The position numbers were made by a program, and so were the translations under genes. The notes under the pieces were generated by a model. That model saw nothing but the letters and a program-made list of their open reading frames with translations. It was not told where the DNA came from and made no database searches. 64,000 nucleotides of DNA from Mesorhizobium sp. B2-1-8 (lineage in GTDB: Bacteria > Pseudomonadota > Alphaproteobacteria > Rhizobiales > Rhizobiaceae), in NCBI RefSeq assembly GCF_006442545.2, contig NZ_CP083952.1, positions 1,364,001 to 1,428,000 of the forward strand, in the 5' to 3' direction. This document shows, one piece after another, positions 7,497-16,671 of the stretch. The number at the start of each line of letters is the position of its first letter. Position 1 is the stretch's first letter.

Positions 7497-8316
7497 ATCC
7501 GACGGCGCTGGCTCCACGGCAGCGTCTGCCGGCAGCCATGACGGGGGTCTCCGGAGCAGCGCCCAGTCCAGCGTTGTCGGCGTGACGGCAACCTTGGCGT
7601 GCGGAAGAGCCGTCATCATGCTGACGCCTGCTGCCACTGACGGTCGGATGGTGCTGCCCCGGAGCGTTCAGTGGCATCGGGCGCAATGCTCGGTACAGAA
7701 TTGCGAATAGGACGAAATACACCTGGTATTCCCGCACCTGTCTCGCGCCGCGCCCGAAGTCGGGCGTATCATGACACGCGGTCCGGGACGCAATAATGCG
7801 GGCGCATAGGTGCTTTCAGCATCTGTCCGACGTCGGTGCATCGGGGTCGGCAAGCAGCCTGATCCGAAGGGGCCGTCGTCCCGTTTCCCGAGCGATTCCA
7901 GTCCTTTGGCCGAGTGTTGTGGCGCCGCTGCCATTGTCCCTCGCCGATCGCACTGACGCCGATCGTCGGTTTGTGCCTGCACTTCAATCAGCGACGCGAC
8001 GCGGATCGCGGCTGTAGTCCGGAGACGACCCATGGCGAGCGCGGCTGGTCGCCCGTGGCCGAAGTTTCAGGGGCGGATCGCGAGCCAGCGGGCGCTTCGT
8101 CAAGTAGACAGGCAAGTCACGAAGAACCGTTTCATGGCGACCACACCTTGCCCGGCTATGCAATGCTGCTGCAACTTTGGGACTATATTGCGATGCAACT
8201 TTGATGTAGAAGCGCGCTCGCCGATCACGGCGATTTGAACACGGTCAGGCGCGCACCCATATCGGCGACGCGCCCGCGTCATAAGAGGCGGTGCTGGCCG
8301 AACCCGCAGTGGAAAA
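7497..8316. other. 820-bp stretch without a recognisable gene
   Basis: Several short open frames exist on both strands but none has a ribosome site, a familiar domain or a plausible composition. The stretch keeps the local GC content to about 8100, then becomes more AT-rich. It holds a small hairpin (CGCCCG / CGGGCG near 7755-7770), a direct repeat at 8170-8203 and an inverted repeat TCGCCG / CGGCGA at 8218-8233. The last part presumably contains the promoter of the RND operon. The rest may be a decayed gene. Confidence 0.5.
8170..8203 (+). promoter_or_regulatory. TGCAACTTTG direct repeat upstream of the RND operon
   Basis: TGCAACTTTG occurs at 8170-8179 and again at 8194-8203, 24 bp apart, flanking a TATATT element. 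Two identical half-sites about two helical turns apart, 114 bp before the adaptor gene, suggest a regulator-binding site. No regulator gene is adjacent. Confidence 0.4.
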
Positions 8317-9498
8317 ATGACGATGCCTAAAATCAGGTTTCACAAGCTTGCAGCCATTGTTGTGCTCATCGGTTTCGCGGCGTGGATGGCGACGGGCGAG
8401 TTCTCGTCGGTCGGCAGTGTAGCGGCCAACAAGGCCAAGGCAGCCGAAGTCGAGCAGGGCAAGGCGCCGGATGCGAGCAAGCCGAAGGCGGCGGAAGCCG
8501 AACAGAAAGCGCCGCTGCGCACCGTCGCGGTGGTGACGCCGCCGCGCAAGACCTATGCGCGCGCCATCCGCATTTCCGGGCTGACCGAAGCCGACAAGCG
8601 CGCGGTGCTTGCAACCCGCGTCGCCGGCGTCATCGACCAGCTACCTGTCAAGCAAGGCGATCACGTCAAGACCGGCGACCTGGTGCTGATGCTCGCCGCC
8701 GAGGAAAAGATCTCGATGGTCGACAATGCCAAGCAGCTTGTCGCGCAGCGCCAGGCCGAGCTGGACGCGTCGTTGCGGCTGATGAAGACCGGCAATTTGC
8801 CCAAGCTGCAGCTCGACACCGCCCGCTCCAATCTGACTCTGGCGCAATCCCAGTTGGACACCGCGCAGGCCGAGCTCGACCGCAACGAAGTAAAGGCGCC
8901 GTTTGACGGCGTCATCGACCGGGTGCCGGTGGAACTGGGCAGCTCCGTCATGCAGGGCGGCGAGGTAGCGACCATCCTCAAGCTCGATCCTGTGATCGCG
9001 CGCGGCGAAATCAGCGAGCGCGACCTCGGCTATCTCAAGATCGGTGACAAGGCCAGCGTTCGGCTGGTCAGTGGCCAGACCGTCGAAGGCACCGTGCGCT
9101 ATATCAGCCGCGACGCCTCGTCGGCGACCCGCACCTTCCGTGTCGAGATCGCCATCCCCAATGCCGATGGCTCCGTGCCGGCCGGCATGACGGCCGAAAT
9201 CCAGCTCAGCGCCTTGCCGACCGACGCCGTCCTGTTGCCTCGCTCGGTGGTGACGCTCGGCGACAAGGGCGATCTGGGCATCCGCGCCGTCGGCAAGGAC
9301 AACAAGGTGGCGTTCTTCCCGATCGACCTGGTCGACGATACGCCGACCGGTCTCGTGCTCGGCGGCATCCCGGCCGATGCGCGCATTATCGTCGCCGGCC
9401 AGGAACTGGTGAAGGAGGGCGATGAGGTCCATCCGGTCGAGGCCGACCAGGCAACCATCAACAAGCTGATCGGCGAAGCCACCGCCGGGACGCAGTAG
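8317..9498 (+). CDS. efflux RND transporter periplasmic adaptor (HlyD/MFP family)
   Basis: A 393-residue membrane fusion protein linking an inner-membrane RND pump to an outer-membrane channel. Residues about 8-28 form an N-terminal membrane anchor or signal segment, followed by a Lys/Ala/Glu-rich linker. The barrel-sandwich hybrid halves are visible as GVIDQLPVKQGDHVKTGDLV and VKAPFDGVIDRVPVELG (quoted as separate short pieces), separated by a helical hairpin with many Gln/Ala/Leu residues. The beta-barrel domain and C-terminal membrane-proximal domain follow. Cotranscribed with the pump gene 79 bp downstream. Substrate unknown. Confidence 0.93.
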   Translation: MTMPKIRFHKLAAIVVLIGFAAWMATGEFSSVGSVAANKAKAAEVEQGKAPDASKPKAAEAEQKAPLRTVAVVTPPRKTYARAIRISGLTEADKRAVLATRVAGVIDQLPVKQGDHVKTGDLVLMLAAEEKISMVDNAKQLVAQRQAELDASLRLMKTGNLPKLQLDTARSNLTLAQSQLDTAQAELDRNEVKAPFDGVIDRVPVELGSSVMQGGEVATILKLDPVIARGEISERDLGYLKIGDKASVRLVSGQTVEGTVRYISRDASSATRTFRVEIAIPNADGSVPAGMTAEIQLSALPTDAVLLPRSVVTLGDKGDLGIRAVGKDNKVAFFPIDLVDDTPTGLVLGGIPADARIIVAGQELVKEGDEVHPVEADQATINKLIGEATAGTQ

Positions 9499-9577
9499 CG
9501 CGGGGCGCCGGCGCCGGGCCTTGCCCGGCGACAGCATGTCCGTTCGCCACTCCCCAAGCCAACAGCAGGCATAAGTC

Positions 9578-12500
9578 ATGGATATCGTCAGACTCGCAAT
9601 CAACAATGCCCGCCTGACCATCTCGGTCCTGGTCTTCCTGCTGATCGCAGGCTGGGTCGCCTATCAGTCGACGCCGAAGGAAGCGGAACCCGACGTTCCG
9701 ATTCCGATGATGTATGTCAGCCTGATCTATCAAGGCATTTCGCCCGAAGATTCCGAGCGCCTTCTGCTGCGGCCGATGGAAAGCAAGCTGAAGAGCCTGA
9801 AAGGCCTCAAGGAGATGCGCTCGGCCGCTTTCCAGGGCGGCGGCTATGTGCTGGTCGAGTTCCAGCCGCAGACCAACCTGGCGACGGCACTGCAGGATAC
9901 GCGCTCCAAGGTTCAGGACGGCAAGGCCGACCTGCCGCAAGCGGCCGAAGAGCCCGTCGTCACCGAGGTCAACATTTCCGAATTTCCGGTGCTCGTCGTC
10001 ACGCTGTCGGGCGAATTGCCCGAACGCGTGCTGGCGGCTGCGGCGCGCGAACTGCGTGACCGCATCGAGGAAGTGCCCGGCGTCCTCGAAGGTTCCCTGC
10101 AAGGGTCCCGCGACGATCTGGTCGAAGTCGTCATCGATCCGATGAAGCTGTCGTCTTACGGTTTGCAGCTCGATCAGCTGATCGGCGCCGTCGGCGCGTC
10201 CAACAGCCTCGTCGCCGCCGGCAACATCGAGGGCTCGCAGGGCAAATACGCCGTCAAGGTGCCGTCGCTGATCGAGACGCCCGAGGATGTGGCCGCACTT
10301 CCCGTGGTCGCCGGTCCCAATGCCGTGGTTCAGGCCAAGGACATCGCGACGATCCGCTCGACCTTCGCCGATGCCACGACGATCACGCGCCTCAACGGCA
10401 AGCCGGCCATCGCCATCGAGGTCAAGAAGCGCATCGGCGCCAATCTGATCGACACGCTGACCAAGGTCAGGGAGGTGTCCGACACCTTCGTCAAGACCAT
10501 GCCGGAAGGCATGCACGTCACCTACACGCAGGACAAGTCGGTCTTCGTCAACCAACTGCTCGGCGATCTGCAGAACCACGTGATGATCGCCGTCATCCTG
10601 GTGTTCATCGTCATCCTCTACGCGCTGTCCGGGCGTGCCTCGCTGCTCATCGGCCTGGCCATTCCGTCATCCTTCCTGATCGGCATCCTGCTGCTGGCCA
10701 TGATGGGCTACACGATCAACATGATCGTGCTGTTCAGCCTCATCCTGGCCGTCGGCATGCTGGTCGACGATGCCATCATCGTCACCGAGTTCGCCGAACG
10801 ACGGATGAGCGAGGGCATGCCGAAGCAGGAAGCCTTCGCGCTCGCCGCCAAGCGCATGGCCGGTCCGGTCATCGCGGCGACGATGACGCGTATCGCCGCC
10901 TTCTCGCCGCTGTTGTTCTGGCCGGGGATCATCGGCGATTTCATGAAGTACATGCCGATCACGCTGATCGTCACGCTGTCGGCCTCGATGCTCTATGCAC
11001 TGGTCTTCGCGCCGACGCTGGGGGCGATCTTCGCCAAGGCGCCGCAGCATCACGAGGAAGGCAATCGCGATGGCTGGTACATGGCTGTCGTCAAGCAGGC
11101 AGTACGCTTCCCCATCACCGTGATGGTGCTCACCGTCGTCTTGCTGGCCGGCATCTTCGTTGGCTATTCGAAGTACGGTGCCGGCGTCGAGTTCTTCCCG
11201 AGCGTCGAACCCGACTACGGCCTGCTCTATGTGCATGCCCGCGGCAACCTCTCGCTGGCCGAAATGGATACCGCGACCAAGATTGCCGAAAACCGGCTGC
11301 TCGGCTGGCCGGGCGTGAAGTCGGTCTATACGCGCGTCGGCAAGTCCCAGGGCGGCGGCCAGGACGTGCCCGAAGACGTCGTCGGCGTCATCCAGTACGA
11401 ATTCATCGACTGGCGCGAGCGCAAATCGGCCAACGATATCCTGAACGACCTGCGTGGCGTGATGGCCGGCATTCCCGGCGTCGACGTCGAGGTGCGCGTG
11501 CCGGAAGCCGGCCCGCCGACCGGCAAGCCGATCCAGATCAGGCTTTCGGCCATCGACCCCAAGGGATTGGACGAGAAGGCGCGCGAAGTCGCCGCACGCA
11601 TCGGCAAGGTGCCCGGCGTCATCGACATTTCCGATGGCTTGCCGCCGCCAGGCGTCGACTGGGCACTCGAGGTCGACCGGGCCAAGGCCGCCCAATACGG
11701 CATCAGCCCAACCTCGGTCGGGACGGTGGTGCAACTCGTCACCAACGGTCTGAAGCTCTCGGAATACCGGCCGGCCGGCGCCGACAAGGCGGTCGACATC
11801 CGGCTGCGCTTGCCCGAGGACCGGCGCACGCTGTCGACGCTCGACGAGCTCAGGGTACAGACCTCGCAAGGATCGGTGCCGATCTCGAACTTTGTCGTTC
11901 GGAAGGCGAAGCCGAGCGTCGGCATCCTCAATCGCATCGACGGTGCCCGCACCGTGGTGGTGCAGGCCAACGTCGCCGCCGGCGCTCAGGTCGCCGCCGT
12001 TCAGCAGGAGGTTACCCAGGCCGTCGCCGACATGAATCTCGGCAGTGGCATACGCTGGAAACTGGCCGGCTCGAACGAGGACAGCGCGGAAGCCAGCGCC
12101 TTCCTCAGCAAGGCCTTCGGGGCCGCGATCTTCCTGATCTTCCTGGTGCTGCTGGCGCAGTTCAACAAGTTCACCAGCGTCTGGCTGGTGTTGTCCTGCG
12201 TCGTCATGGCGACGATCGGCGTGTTCCTCGGATTGCTGATAACAGGCGAGACGTTCGGCATCGTCATGTCGGGCATCGGCGTCATCGCGCTGGCAGGCGT
12301 GGTGGTGAACAACAACATCGTGCTGATCGACACCTATGACCGGCTGCGCGAGGAAGGCTGGGACAAGATGGACGCGGTGCTGCAGACCTGCCGCGAGCGT
12401 GCGCGTCCGGTTGTGCTGACGGCGGTATCGGCCATTCTCGGCGTGCTGCCGATCGCCTTCGGCCTCGGGCTCGAAATCTTCCATCACGAGACGACGATCA

Positions 12501-12754
12501 ATGCGCCGTCGACGCAATGGTGGATTTCGCTGTCCTCGGCGATCGTCTTCGGCCTGTCCTTCGCCACCATCCTGACGCTGGTGGTGACGCCGTCGATGCT
12601 GATGGTGTTCACGCGCGCCAAGATCAAACCGGGTGCGCGGCGCGGCTGGTTCAGCCGCCTGTTCCGGCGTGGCAAGGGCCAGATCTCATCGGACACGCCG
12701 GCAGCGGATGCAGGCGCCGAGCCGGCAATTGCCTTCCCGAAAGCCGCCGAATAG
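9578..12754 (+). CDS. efflux RND transporter permease subunit
   Basis: A 1058-residue inner-membrane proton/drug antiporter of the AcrB superfamily, with about twelve predicted membrane helices and two large periplasmic loops. Helix 1 is near residues 12-32. The proton-relay Asp pair is in VGMLVDDAIIVTEF, and the corresponding region of the second half is GVVVNNNIVLIDTYDRLREEG (two adjoining motifs). Length is normal. It follows the adaptor gene directly, and no outer-membrane factor gene is present, so a TolC-like protein encoded elsewhere is expected. A strong terminator follows. Confidence 0.96.
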   Translation: MDIVRLAINNARLTISVLVFLLIAGWVAYQSTPKEAEPDVPIPMMYVSLIYQGISPEDSERLLLRPMESKLKSLKGLKEMRSAAFQGGGYVLVEFQPQTNLATALQDTRSKVQDGKADLPQAAEEPVVTEVNISEFPVLVVTLSGELPERVLAAAARELRDRIEEVPGVLEGSLQGSRDDLVEVVIDPMKLSSYGLQLDQLIGAVGASNSLVAAGNIEGSQGKYAVKVPSLIETPEDVAALPVVAGPNAVVQAKDIATIRSTFADATTITRLNGKPAIAIEVKKRIGANLIDTLTKVREVSDTFVKTMPEGMHVTYTQDKSVFVNQLLGDLQNHVMIAVILVFIVILYALSGRASLLIGLAIPSSFLIGILLLAMMGYTINMIVLFSLILAVGMLVDDAIIVTEFAERRMSEGMPKQEAFALAAKRMAGPVIAATMTRIAAFSPLLFWPGIIGDFMKYMPITLIVTLSASMLYALVFAPTLGAIFAKAPQHHEEGNRDGWYMAVVKQAVRFPITVMVLTVVLLAGIFVGYSKYGAGVEFFPSVEPDYGLLYVHARGNLSLAEMDTATKIAENRLLGWPGVKSVYTRVGKSQGGGQDVPEDVVGVIQYEFIDWRERKSANDILNDLRGVMAGIPGVDVEVRVPEAGPPTGKPIQIRLSAIDPKGLDEKAREVAARIGKVPGVIDISDGLPPPGVDWALEVDRAKAAQYGISPTSVGTVVQLVTNGLKLSEYRPAGADKAVDIRLRLPEDRRTLSTLDELRVQTSQGSVPISNFVVRKAKPSVGILNRIDGARTVVVQANVAAGAQVAAVQQEVTQAVADMNLGSGIRWKLAGSNEDSAEASAFLSKAFGAAIFLIFLVLLAQFNKFTSVWLVLSCVVMATIGVFLGLLITGETFGIVMSGIGVIALAGVVVNNNIVLIDTYDRLREEGWDKMDAVLQTCRERARPVVLTAVSAILGVLPIAFGLGLEIFHHETTINAPSTQWWISLSSAIVFGLSFATILTLVVTPSMLMVFTRAKIKPGARRGWFSRLFRRGKGQISSDTPAADAGAEPAIAFPKAAE

Positions 12755-12772
12755 ACGGCTCCCCGATCTAAC

Positions 12773-12815
12773 TGCCAAAGGCCGCCCGGAACAACCGGGC
12801 GGCCTTTGGCATTTT
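12773..12815 (+). terminator. strong rho-independent terminator after the RND operon
   Basis: A perfect 17-bp stem (12773-12789 with 12795-12811) with the loop AACAA is followed by TTTT. It begins 18 bp after the permease stop codon. Confidence 0.92.
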
Positions 12816-12873
12816 CCCTCAGGGCCGATGTCCCAGCATTGTCTCGCAAGCAACGCAGAGCGGGGAATTTGTC

Positions 12874-13032
12874 ATGCCGATCAGCACCATCGTCATCATC
12901 GTCCTGATCCTCGTCCTCATCGGAGCGGTGCCGGCGTGGCCGCACTCGCGATCCTGGGGTTATGGACCTTCGGGCATTGTCGGTGTGGTGCTGGTGGTGG
13001 TTCTGGTGCTGGTGTTGATGGGGCGGCTTTGA
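12874..13032 (+). CDS. DUF3309 family small membrane protein
   Basis: A 52-residue peptide starting MPISTIVIIVLILVLIG. It has two hydrophobic segments (about 4-17 and 35-49) joined by the signature AWPHSRSWGYGPSG, which is the conserved core of DUF3309 proteins widespread in Proteobacteria. The ATG follows GGGGAATTT. Predicted to be an inner-membrane peptide. Function unknown. It stands alone between the RND terminator and a convergent SDR gene. Confidence 0.85.
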   Translation: MPISTIVIIVLILVLIGAVPAWPHSRSWGYGPSGIVGVVLVVVLVLVLMGRL

Positions 13033-13106
13033 GCCGTCGCCTCAATTCGTAAAGGACGAAAGGCCTTCAGCCTCGGGTAAGTTTTAAGTGCCGTCGGCGT
13101 CGGAAA

Positions 13107-14066
13107 TCAGGCAGCTTCCGCGGCGCCATTCACGGTGGCGATGCCGACATCTTCGAGAGCCTCGGCGACCGCCCGATCAAGCGGCGTATGCGGGATTTCT
13201 CCAATGACGCCTTCCAGCCGCGTCGAAGCCAGCCGGTGTGGCTGGAAGCGCAGGTACGACATCGAGACGATCTCGCGCCACATCGCCACGAACGGGCTGC
13301 CGGCGCGCAGCACCCACCAGGGCATCGCTGCCATCTTCAACTGATGGCCGACGGCCTTCTCGACCGCGGCCTTGATCTGAAGATCGGTGACGGCGTGGCC
13401 GGGGAAGTTCAGCGCCTCATAGAAGCCGAGCTTGTCGAGATTGCGGGCCAGCGCGACGAAACCGACGGCGAAGTCCGGCAGATAGGCCCATTCATGCACG
13501 AGGTCGGCCGGACCAGGTGCTGTGTACGTGCCCTTGTTGATCTTGGCGGCGACGATCAGGTCGAACCACGAGCCGCTGCCGGTGCCGCCGAAGAAATCGC
13601 CGGCGCGCAGAAGGATGGTGCGCACCCGGCCGGCCTCGGCCTCACGGCGGAACAAATCCTCCATGGCGCAGCGAATGCGGCCTTTTTCCGTGGTCGGATG
13701 GAAGGGGGTGTCTTCCGTGATCACCGCCGGCATTGGCGAGCCGTAATTGTAGACGGTGCCGGGGAAAAGGTGCAGCGCGCCGTTGGCATGGCAGGCCGCC
13801 ATGACGTTCTGCGCCATCGGCAGGCACTTGCCCCAATCGGTGTAGATCGGGTTCAGGCCGTTGAAGATGATATCGACACCCTCTGTGGCCTGGATCAGCG
13901 ATTGACGGTCGAGCGCATCGCCGGCAACCGCCGTGGCGCCCTTAAGCTCAGCCGGCATCTTGCCGGTACGGGTGACGGCACGGATGTCGAAGCCAGCGTC
14001 GATGAAGGCTCTGGCAACCACGCGGCCGAGCCGGCCATTGGCGCCGAGGATTGCGATCTTGGTCAT
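13107..14066 (-). CDS. NAD(P)-binding SDR / NmrA-like epimerase family protein
   Basis: A 319-residue extended or atypical SDR. The N terminus MTKIAILGANGRLGR has the GxxGxxG dinucleotide-binding loop, and a YNYG motif near residue 117 may supply a catalytic-type tyrosine. The start at 14064-14066 follows AAGGAGACGAA; the open frame extends 31 codons further upstream only because of a short tandem repeat there. No neighbour indicates a substrate. Confidence 0.82.
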   Translation of the reverse strand: MTKIAILGANGRLGRVVARAFIDAGFDIRAVTRTGKMPAELKGATAVAGDALDRQSLIQATEGVDIIFNGLNPIYTDWGKCLPMAQNVMAACHANGALHLFPGTVYNYGSPMPAVITEDTPFHPTTEKGRIRCAMEDLFRREAEAGRVRTILLRAGDFFGGTGSGSWFDLIVAAKINKGTYTAPGPADLVHEWAYLPDFAVGFVALARNLDKLGFYEALNFPGHAVTDLQIKAAVEKAVGHQLKMAAMPWWVLRAGSPFVAMWREIVSMSYLRFQPHRLASTRLEGVIGEIPHTPLDRAVAEALEDVGIATVNGAAEAA

Positions 14067-14083
14067 TCTTCGTCTCCTTGTTC

Positions 14084-14157
14084 GCTTTGAAGTGCGGGGA
14101 TTGGCTTTGAAGTGCCGGGTTGCTTCGAAGTGCGGGTTTGCCGTGAAGCGACGGGAC
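14084..14157. repeat. four imperfect tandem repeats of about 19 bp
   Basis: Units related to GCTTTGAAGTGCGGGG recur at about 14084, 14104, 14123 and 14141. They lie between the SDR start codon and the DUF680 stop codon and translate as a false N-terminal extension of the SDR protein. Confidence 0.7.
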
Positions 14158-14195
14158 AAGCCCGCCGCTTTCTGGATCTTCGGAGGATCCGCCGT

Positions 14196-14405
14196 TCAGC
14201 GGCTGCCCGAGAGGTCGCGGTTGCTGCCCTGGACGACAGGCTTCTGATTGGTCGCCTCGGATTTGCCGATCGAAGCGGTGGTCGTGTTGTCGGTGCTGGC
14301 GACGGCCGGCTGGCTGGCATTGCCCGAGCCAAACTTGTCGCTGCCGGCAAAAGCGGTGCTGCCGGCGATGAGGAGGGCGGCGGCGGTGAGTGCAATCTTG
14401 GTCAT
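14196..14405 (-). CDS. DUF680 small secreted protein
   Basis: A 69-residue protein starting MTKIALTAAALLIAGSTAFA, a clear signal peptide with cleavage expected after AFA. The mature part GSDKFGSGNASQPAV is Ser/Thr/Asn-rich and ends SNRDLSGSR. This pattern (MTKIALTAAALL, AFAGSD, then a short polar tail) is that of DUF680, a family described essentially from Mesorhizobium loti, where many paralogues occur. Likely periplasmic; function unknown. Divergent from the LysR gene. Confidence 0.8.
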   Translation of the reverse strand: MTKIALTAAALLIAGSTAFAGSDKFGSGNASQPAVASTDNTTTASIGKSEATNQKPVVQGSNRDLSGSR

Positions 14406-14507
14406 TGGATTACTCCTGGTTGGTTGTTGCAGTCGGTATCGGTGTTTGCAGGGTGAATATGATTGCTTCATGGATGAATTGGAATTGACTACGAATGCAG
14501 TTTTGAT

Positions 14508-14521
14508 ATTCATTATTGAAT
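14508..14521. promoter_or_regulatory. inverted repeat overlapping the lysR start codon
   Basis: ATTCA (14508-14512) and TGAAT (14517-14521) form a 5-bp inverted repeat with a 4-base centre, within the 114-bp AT-rich DUF680/lysR spacer. The T-N-A content fits a LysR-type site, but the match is short. Confidence 0.3.
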
Positions 14522-15434
14522 GGATGACATCGACTGGAATCTGATCAAGAGCTTTGTCACCGTGGCGGAAACCGGCAGCCTGTCGGCCGCGGCGCGAAAG
14601 CTGTCGGCAAGCCAGCCGACGCTTGGCCGTCACATCGGGGAGTTGGAACAGGCGCTAGGCGTCACGCTTTTCCGGCGCGGGCGAAGCGGCTATGCGTTGA
14701 CGGAAGCCGGTGCCACGCTGTTCGAACGCGGCAAGGCGGTTAGCGAGCAGGCGAATGCCTTTTCACGGCTCGCGCTGGGCTCGGTGGAGGCGATCGAGGG
14801 CACGGTGCGGATTGCCGCCAGCGAAGTGGTGGCGGCCTATGTGCTGCCAGACATGATGGCAAGGCTCGGCATCGAGGAACCCGGCATCGAGGTCGAGATC
14901 GTTGCGTCGAACCAGGTCGAGAACCTGCTGCGTCGCGACGCCGACATCGCCATTCGCATGGTCAAGCCGGCGCAAAACGAACTGGTGGCACGCAAGGTCT
15001 GCGATATCGCGCTCCGTGCCTGCGCGGCCATCTCCTATCTCAAGAGACAGGGGCGCCCGCTGGGGCCGGCTGATCTCGTCAATCACGCCCTGATCGGCTT
15101 CGATCGCAGCGACGAGATGATCCGAGCCTTTTCCCAGTATGGCGCCTCGGTCACCCGAAACAGTTTCCGCTTCAGGGCCGACAATCAGATCGTGCTCTGG
15201 GAAGCGGTGCGGGCGGGAAACGGCATTGGTCTTGGCCAGGAGCCGCTGGCAGACCGCGATCCGCTCGTGGAAAAGGTGTTGCCCGGCCTGCCATTACCTG
15301 CCCTGCCGGTCTGGCTCGCCATGCATCGCGACGTGCGCGGCAGCGTGCGCATCCGCCGCGTGGCCGACTTTCTCCATGAGGAGTTGAGGCGCTATTCGGC
15401 AGGTGCGGCGTCGGGGGCGAATTCGGCGCGGTGA
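14520..15434 (+). CDS. LysR family transcriptional regulator
   Basis: A 304-residue regulator. The N-terminal winged helix-turn-helix is at residues about 5-62 (SFVTVAETGSLSAAARKL, then SQPTLGRHIGELEQALG), followed by a periplasmic-binding-protein-like effector domain (GTVRIAASEVVAAYVLP). Length is normal. Divergent from the DUF680 gene and convergent with the MFS gene, whose 3' end it overlaps by 43 bp. Effector and targets are unknown. Confidence 0.93.
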   Translation: MDDIDWNLIKSFVTVAETGSLSAAARKLSASQPTLGRHIGELEQALGVTLFRRGRSGYALTEAGATLFERGKAVSEQANAFSRLALGSVEAIEGTVRIAASEVVAAYVLPDMMARLGIEEPGIEVEIVASNQVENLLRRDADIAIRMVKPAQNELVARKVCDIALRACAAISYLKRQGRPLGPADLVNHALIGFDRSDEMIRAFSQYGASVTRNSFRFRADNQIVLWEAVRAGNGIGLGQEPLADRDPLVEKVLPGLPLPALPVWLAMHRDVRGSVRIRRVADFLHEELRRYSAGAASGANSAR

Positions 15435-16573
15435 GCCAACCCGGCCATCAAAAGAACGACGATCAGCAGGCCCGCCATGGCGATGAAGATCGGGCCGAAG
15501 CTGAAATGTTCGGCAACGAAGCCGATCGCCGACGGCGCCACCAGAATGCCGGAATAACCCATGGTGGTGACCACGCTCATGCCGGTGCCCGACGACATGC
15601 CTTCCTGGTTGCCGCCGGCCGAAAATATGATCGGCACCATGTTGGCGATGCCGAAGCCGCAAAGCGCAAAGGCCGCGATAACGAGCCAGGGCGAGGGTGA
15701 CAGGCCGGCGATCAGCATGCCGGCGGCGGCGAATACAGCCGATCCGCGCAGCGTCGTCACCGCGCCGAAGCGGTTGCGGACACCATCACCGAAAAAGCGC
15801 ATGATCGCCATGACGCCGGAGAAGGCGGCGTAGGCCAAGCCGGCGACGGCGAGGTCGGCGCCGAGTTCCTGCCGCAGATACAGCGCCGCCCAGTCGAGTA
15901 CCGCGCCCTCGGAAATCATCGTCAGCAGGGCCATCAGGCCGATCAGGTAGACCAATGGGTTTGCCGGCAAAGTGAATTTGTGGTGCTCGGCCGCTTGAGG
16001 CCTGTTTTCGGCCACGATATGGGGGACCGCCGCCGCGATCGCCGCAAAGGCAAGCGCGGTCACCACCGCGGCATGGGCGAAATGGCCATAGGTCTGGATG
16101 GCAAAGCCGCCAAGGGCGCCGCCGGCGAAACCGCCGAGGCTCCAGAAGCCGTGCGAGGAGGACATGATGGCGCGCCCCAGCCGCCGTTCCACCACCACCG
16201 CATTGGCATTCATGGCGACATCCATGCCGCCGATCGAGCCGCCGAAGATGAACATGGCAGCGGCCGCCAGCGGCACGTTGGGCGCCAGCGCCACGACCAG
16301 CAGGCCGAGGCTGCCGCAGAGACCGAACCAGCGCAGCACGGTGCGCGAGCCATGTCTGGAGATCAGGTGGCCGCACCATGTCATGGCGGTGACCGCGCCG
16401 GCGCCAAACAAAAGGATCAGCAGGCCGAGCGTGAATTTCGAGATGTCCAGCCTGGTCAGGAACACCGGAATCTGCGGCGCCCAACTGCCGGTCAGAAAAC
16501 CGTTGGCGAGGAAAATGGCGGCCACCGCCCATCGCCCGCGGATGGCAGTCTGCATGGCGTTCGACGCGTTCAT
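15392..16573 (-). CDS. MFS transporter, YbjJ-like
   Basis: A 393-residue, twelve-helix major facilitator protein. The sequence resembles the YbjJ subgroup: early helix FLTGSWAPQIPVF, then GGSIGGMDVAMNANAV, HGFWSLGGF and the central EGAVLDWAALYLR. Inner-membrane exporter or importer of unknown substrate. Its last 43 bp overlap the convergent lysR gene. No operon partner. Confidence 0.88.
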   Translation of the reverse strand: MNASNAMQTAIRGRWAVAAIFLANGFLTGSWAPQIPVFLTRLDISKFTLGLLILLFGAGAVTAMTWCGHLISRHGSRTVLRWFGLCGSLGLLVVALAPNVPLAAAAMFIFGGSIGGMDVAMNANAVVVERRLGRAIMSSSHGFWSLGGFAGGALGGFAIQTYGHFAHAAVVTALAFAAIAAAVPHIVAENRPQAAEHHKFTLPANPLVYLIGLMALLTMISEGAVLDWAALYLRQELGADLAVAGLAYAAFSGVMAIMRFFGDGVRNRFGAVTTLRGSAVFAAAGMLIAGLSPSPWLVIAAFALCGFGIANMVPIIFSAGGNQEGMSSGTGMSVVTTMGYSGILVAPSAIGFVAEHFSFGPIFIAMAGLLIVVLLMAGLAHRAEFAPDAAPAE

Positions 16574-16671
16574 AGGGCGAATCCGGTCAGAAAATGGCTT
16601 TGCGCGGCAAATTAGATCGATTCAATTTTCAGTCAAGCGCTCTTGTGGGAAAGCATTTGGGCCAAACGGAC

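Noticed and set aside
7668..8033. 121-codon minus-strand frame in the 820-bp gap
   Set aside because: No start signal, low-complexity Arg-rich translation and no recognisable family.
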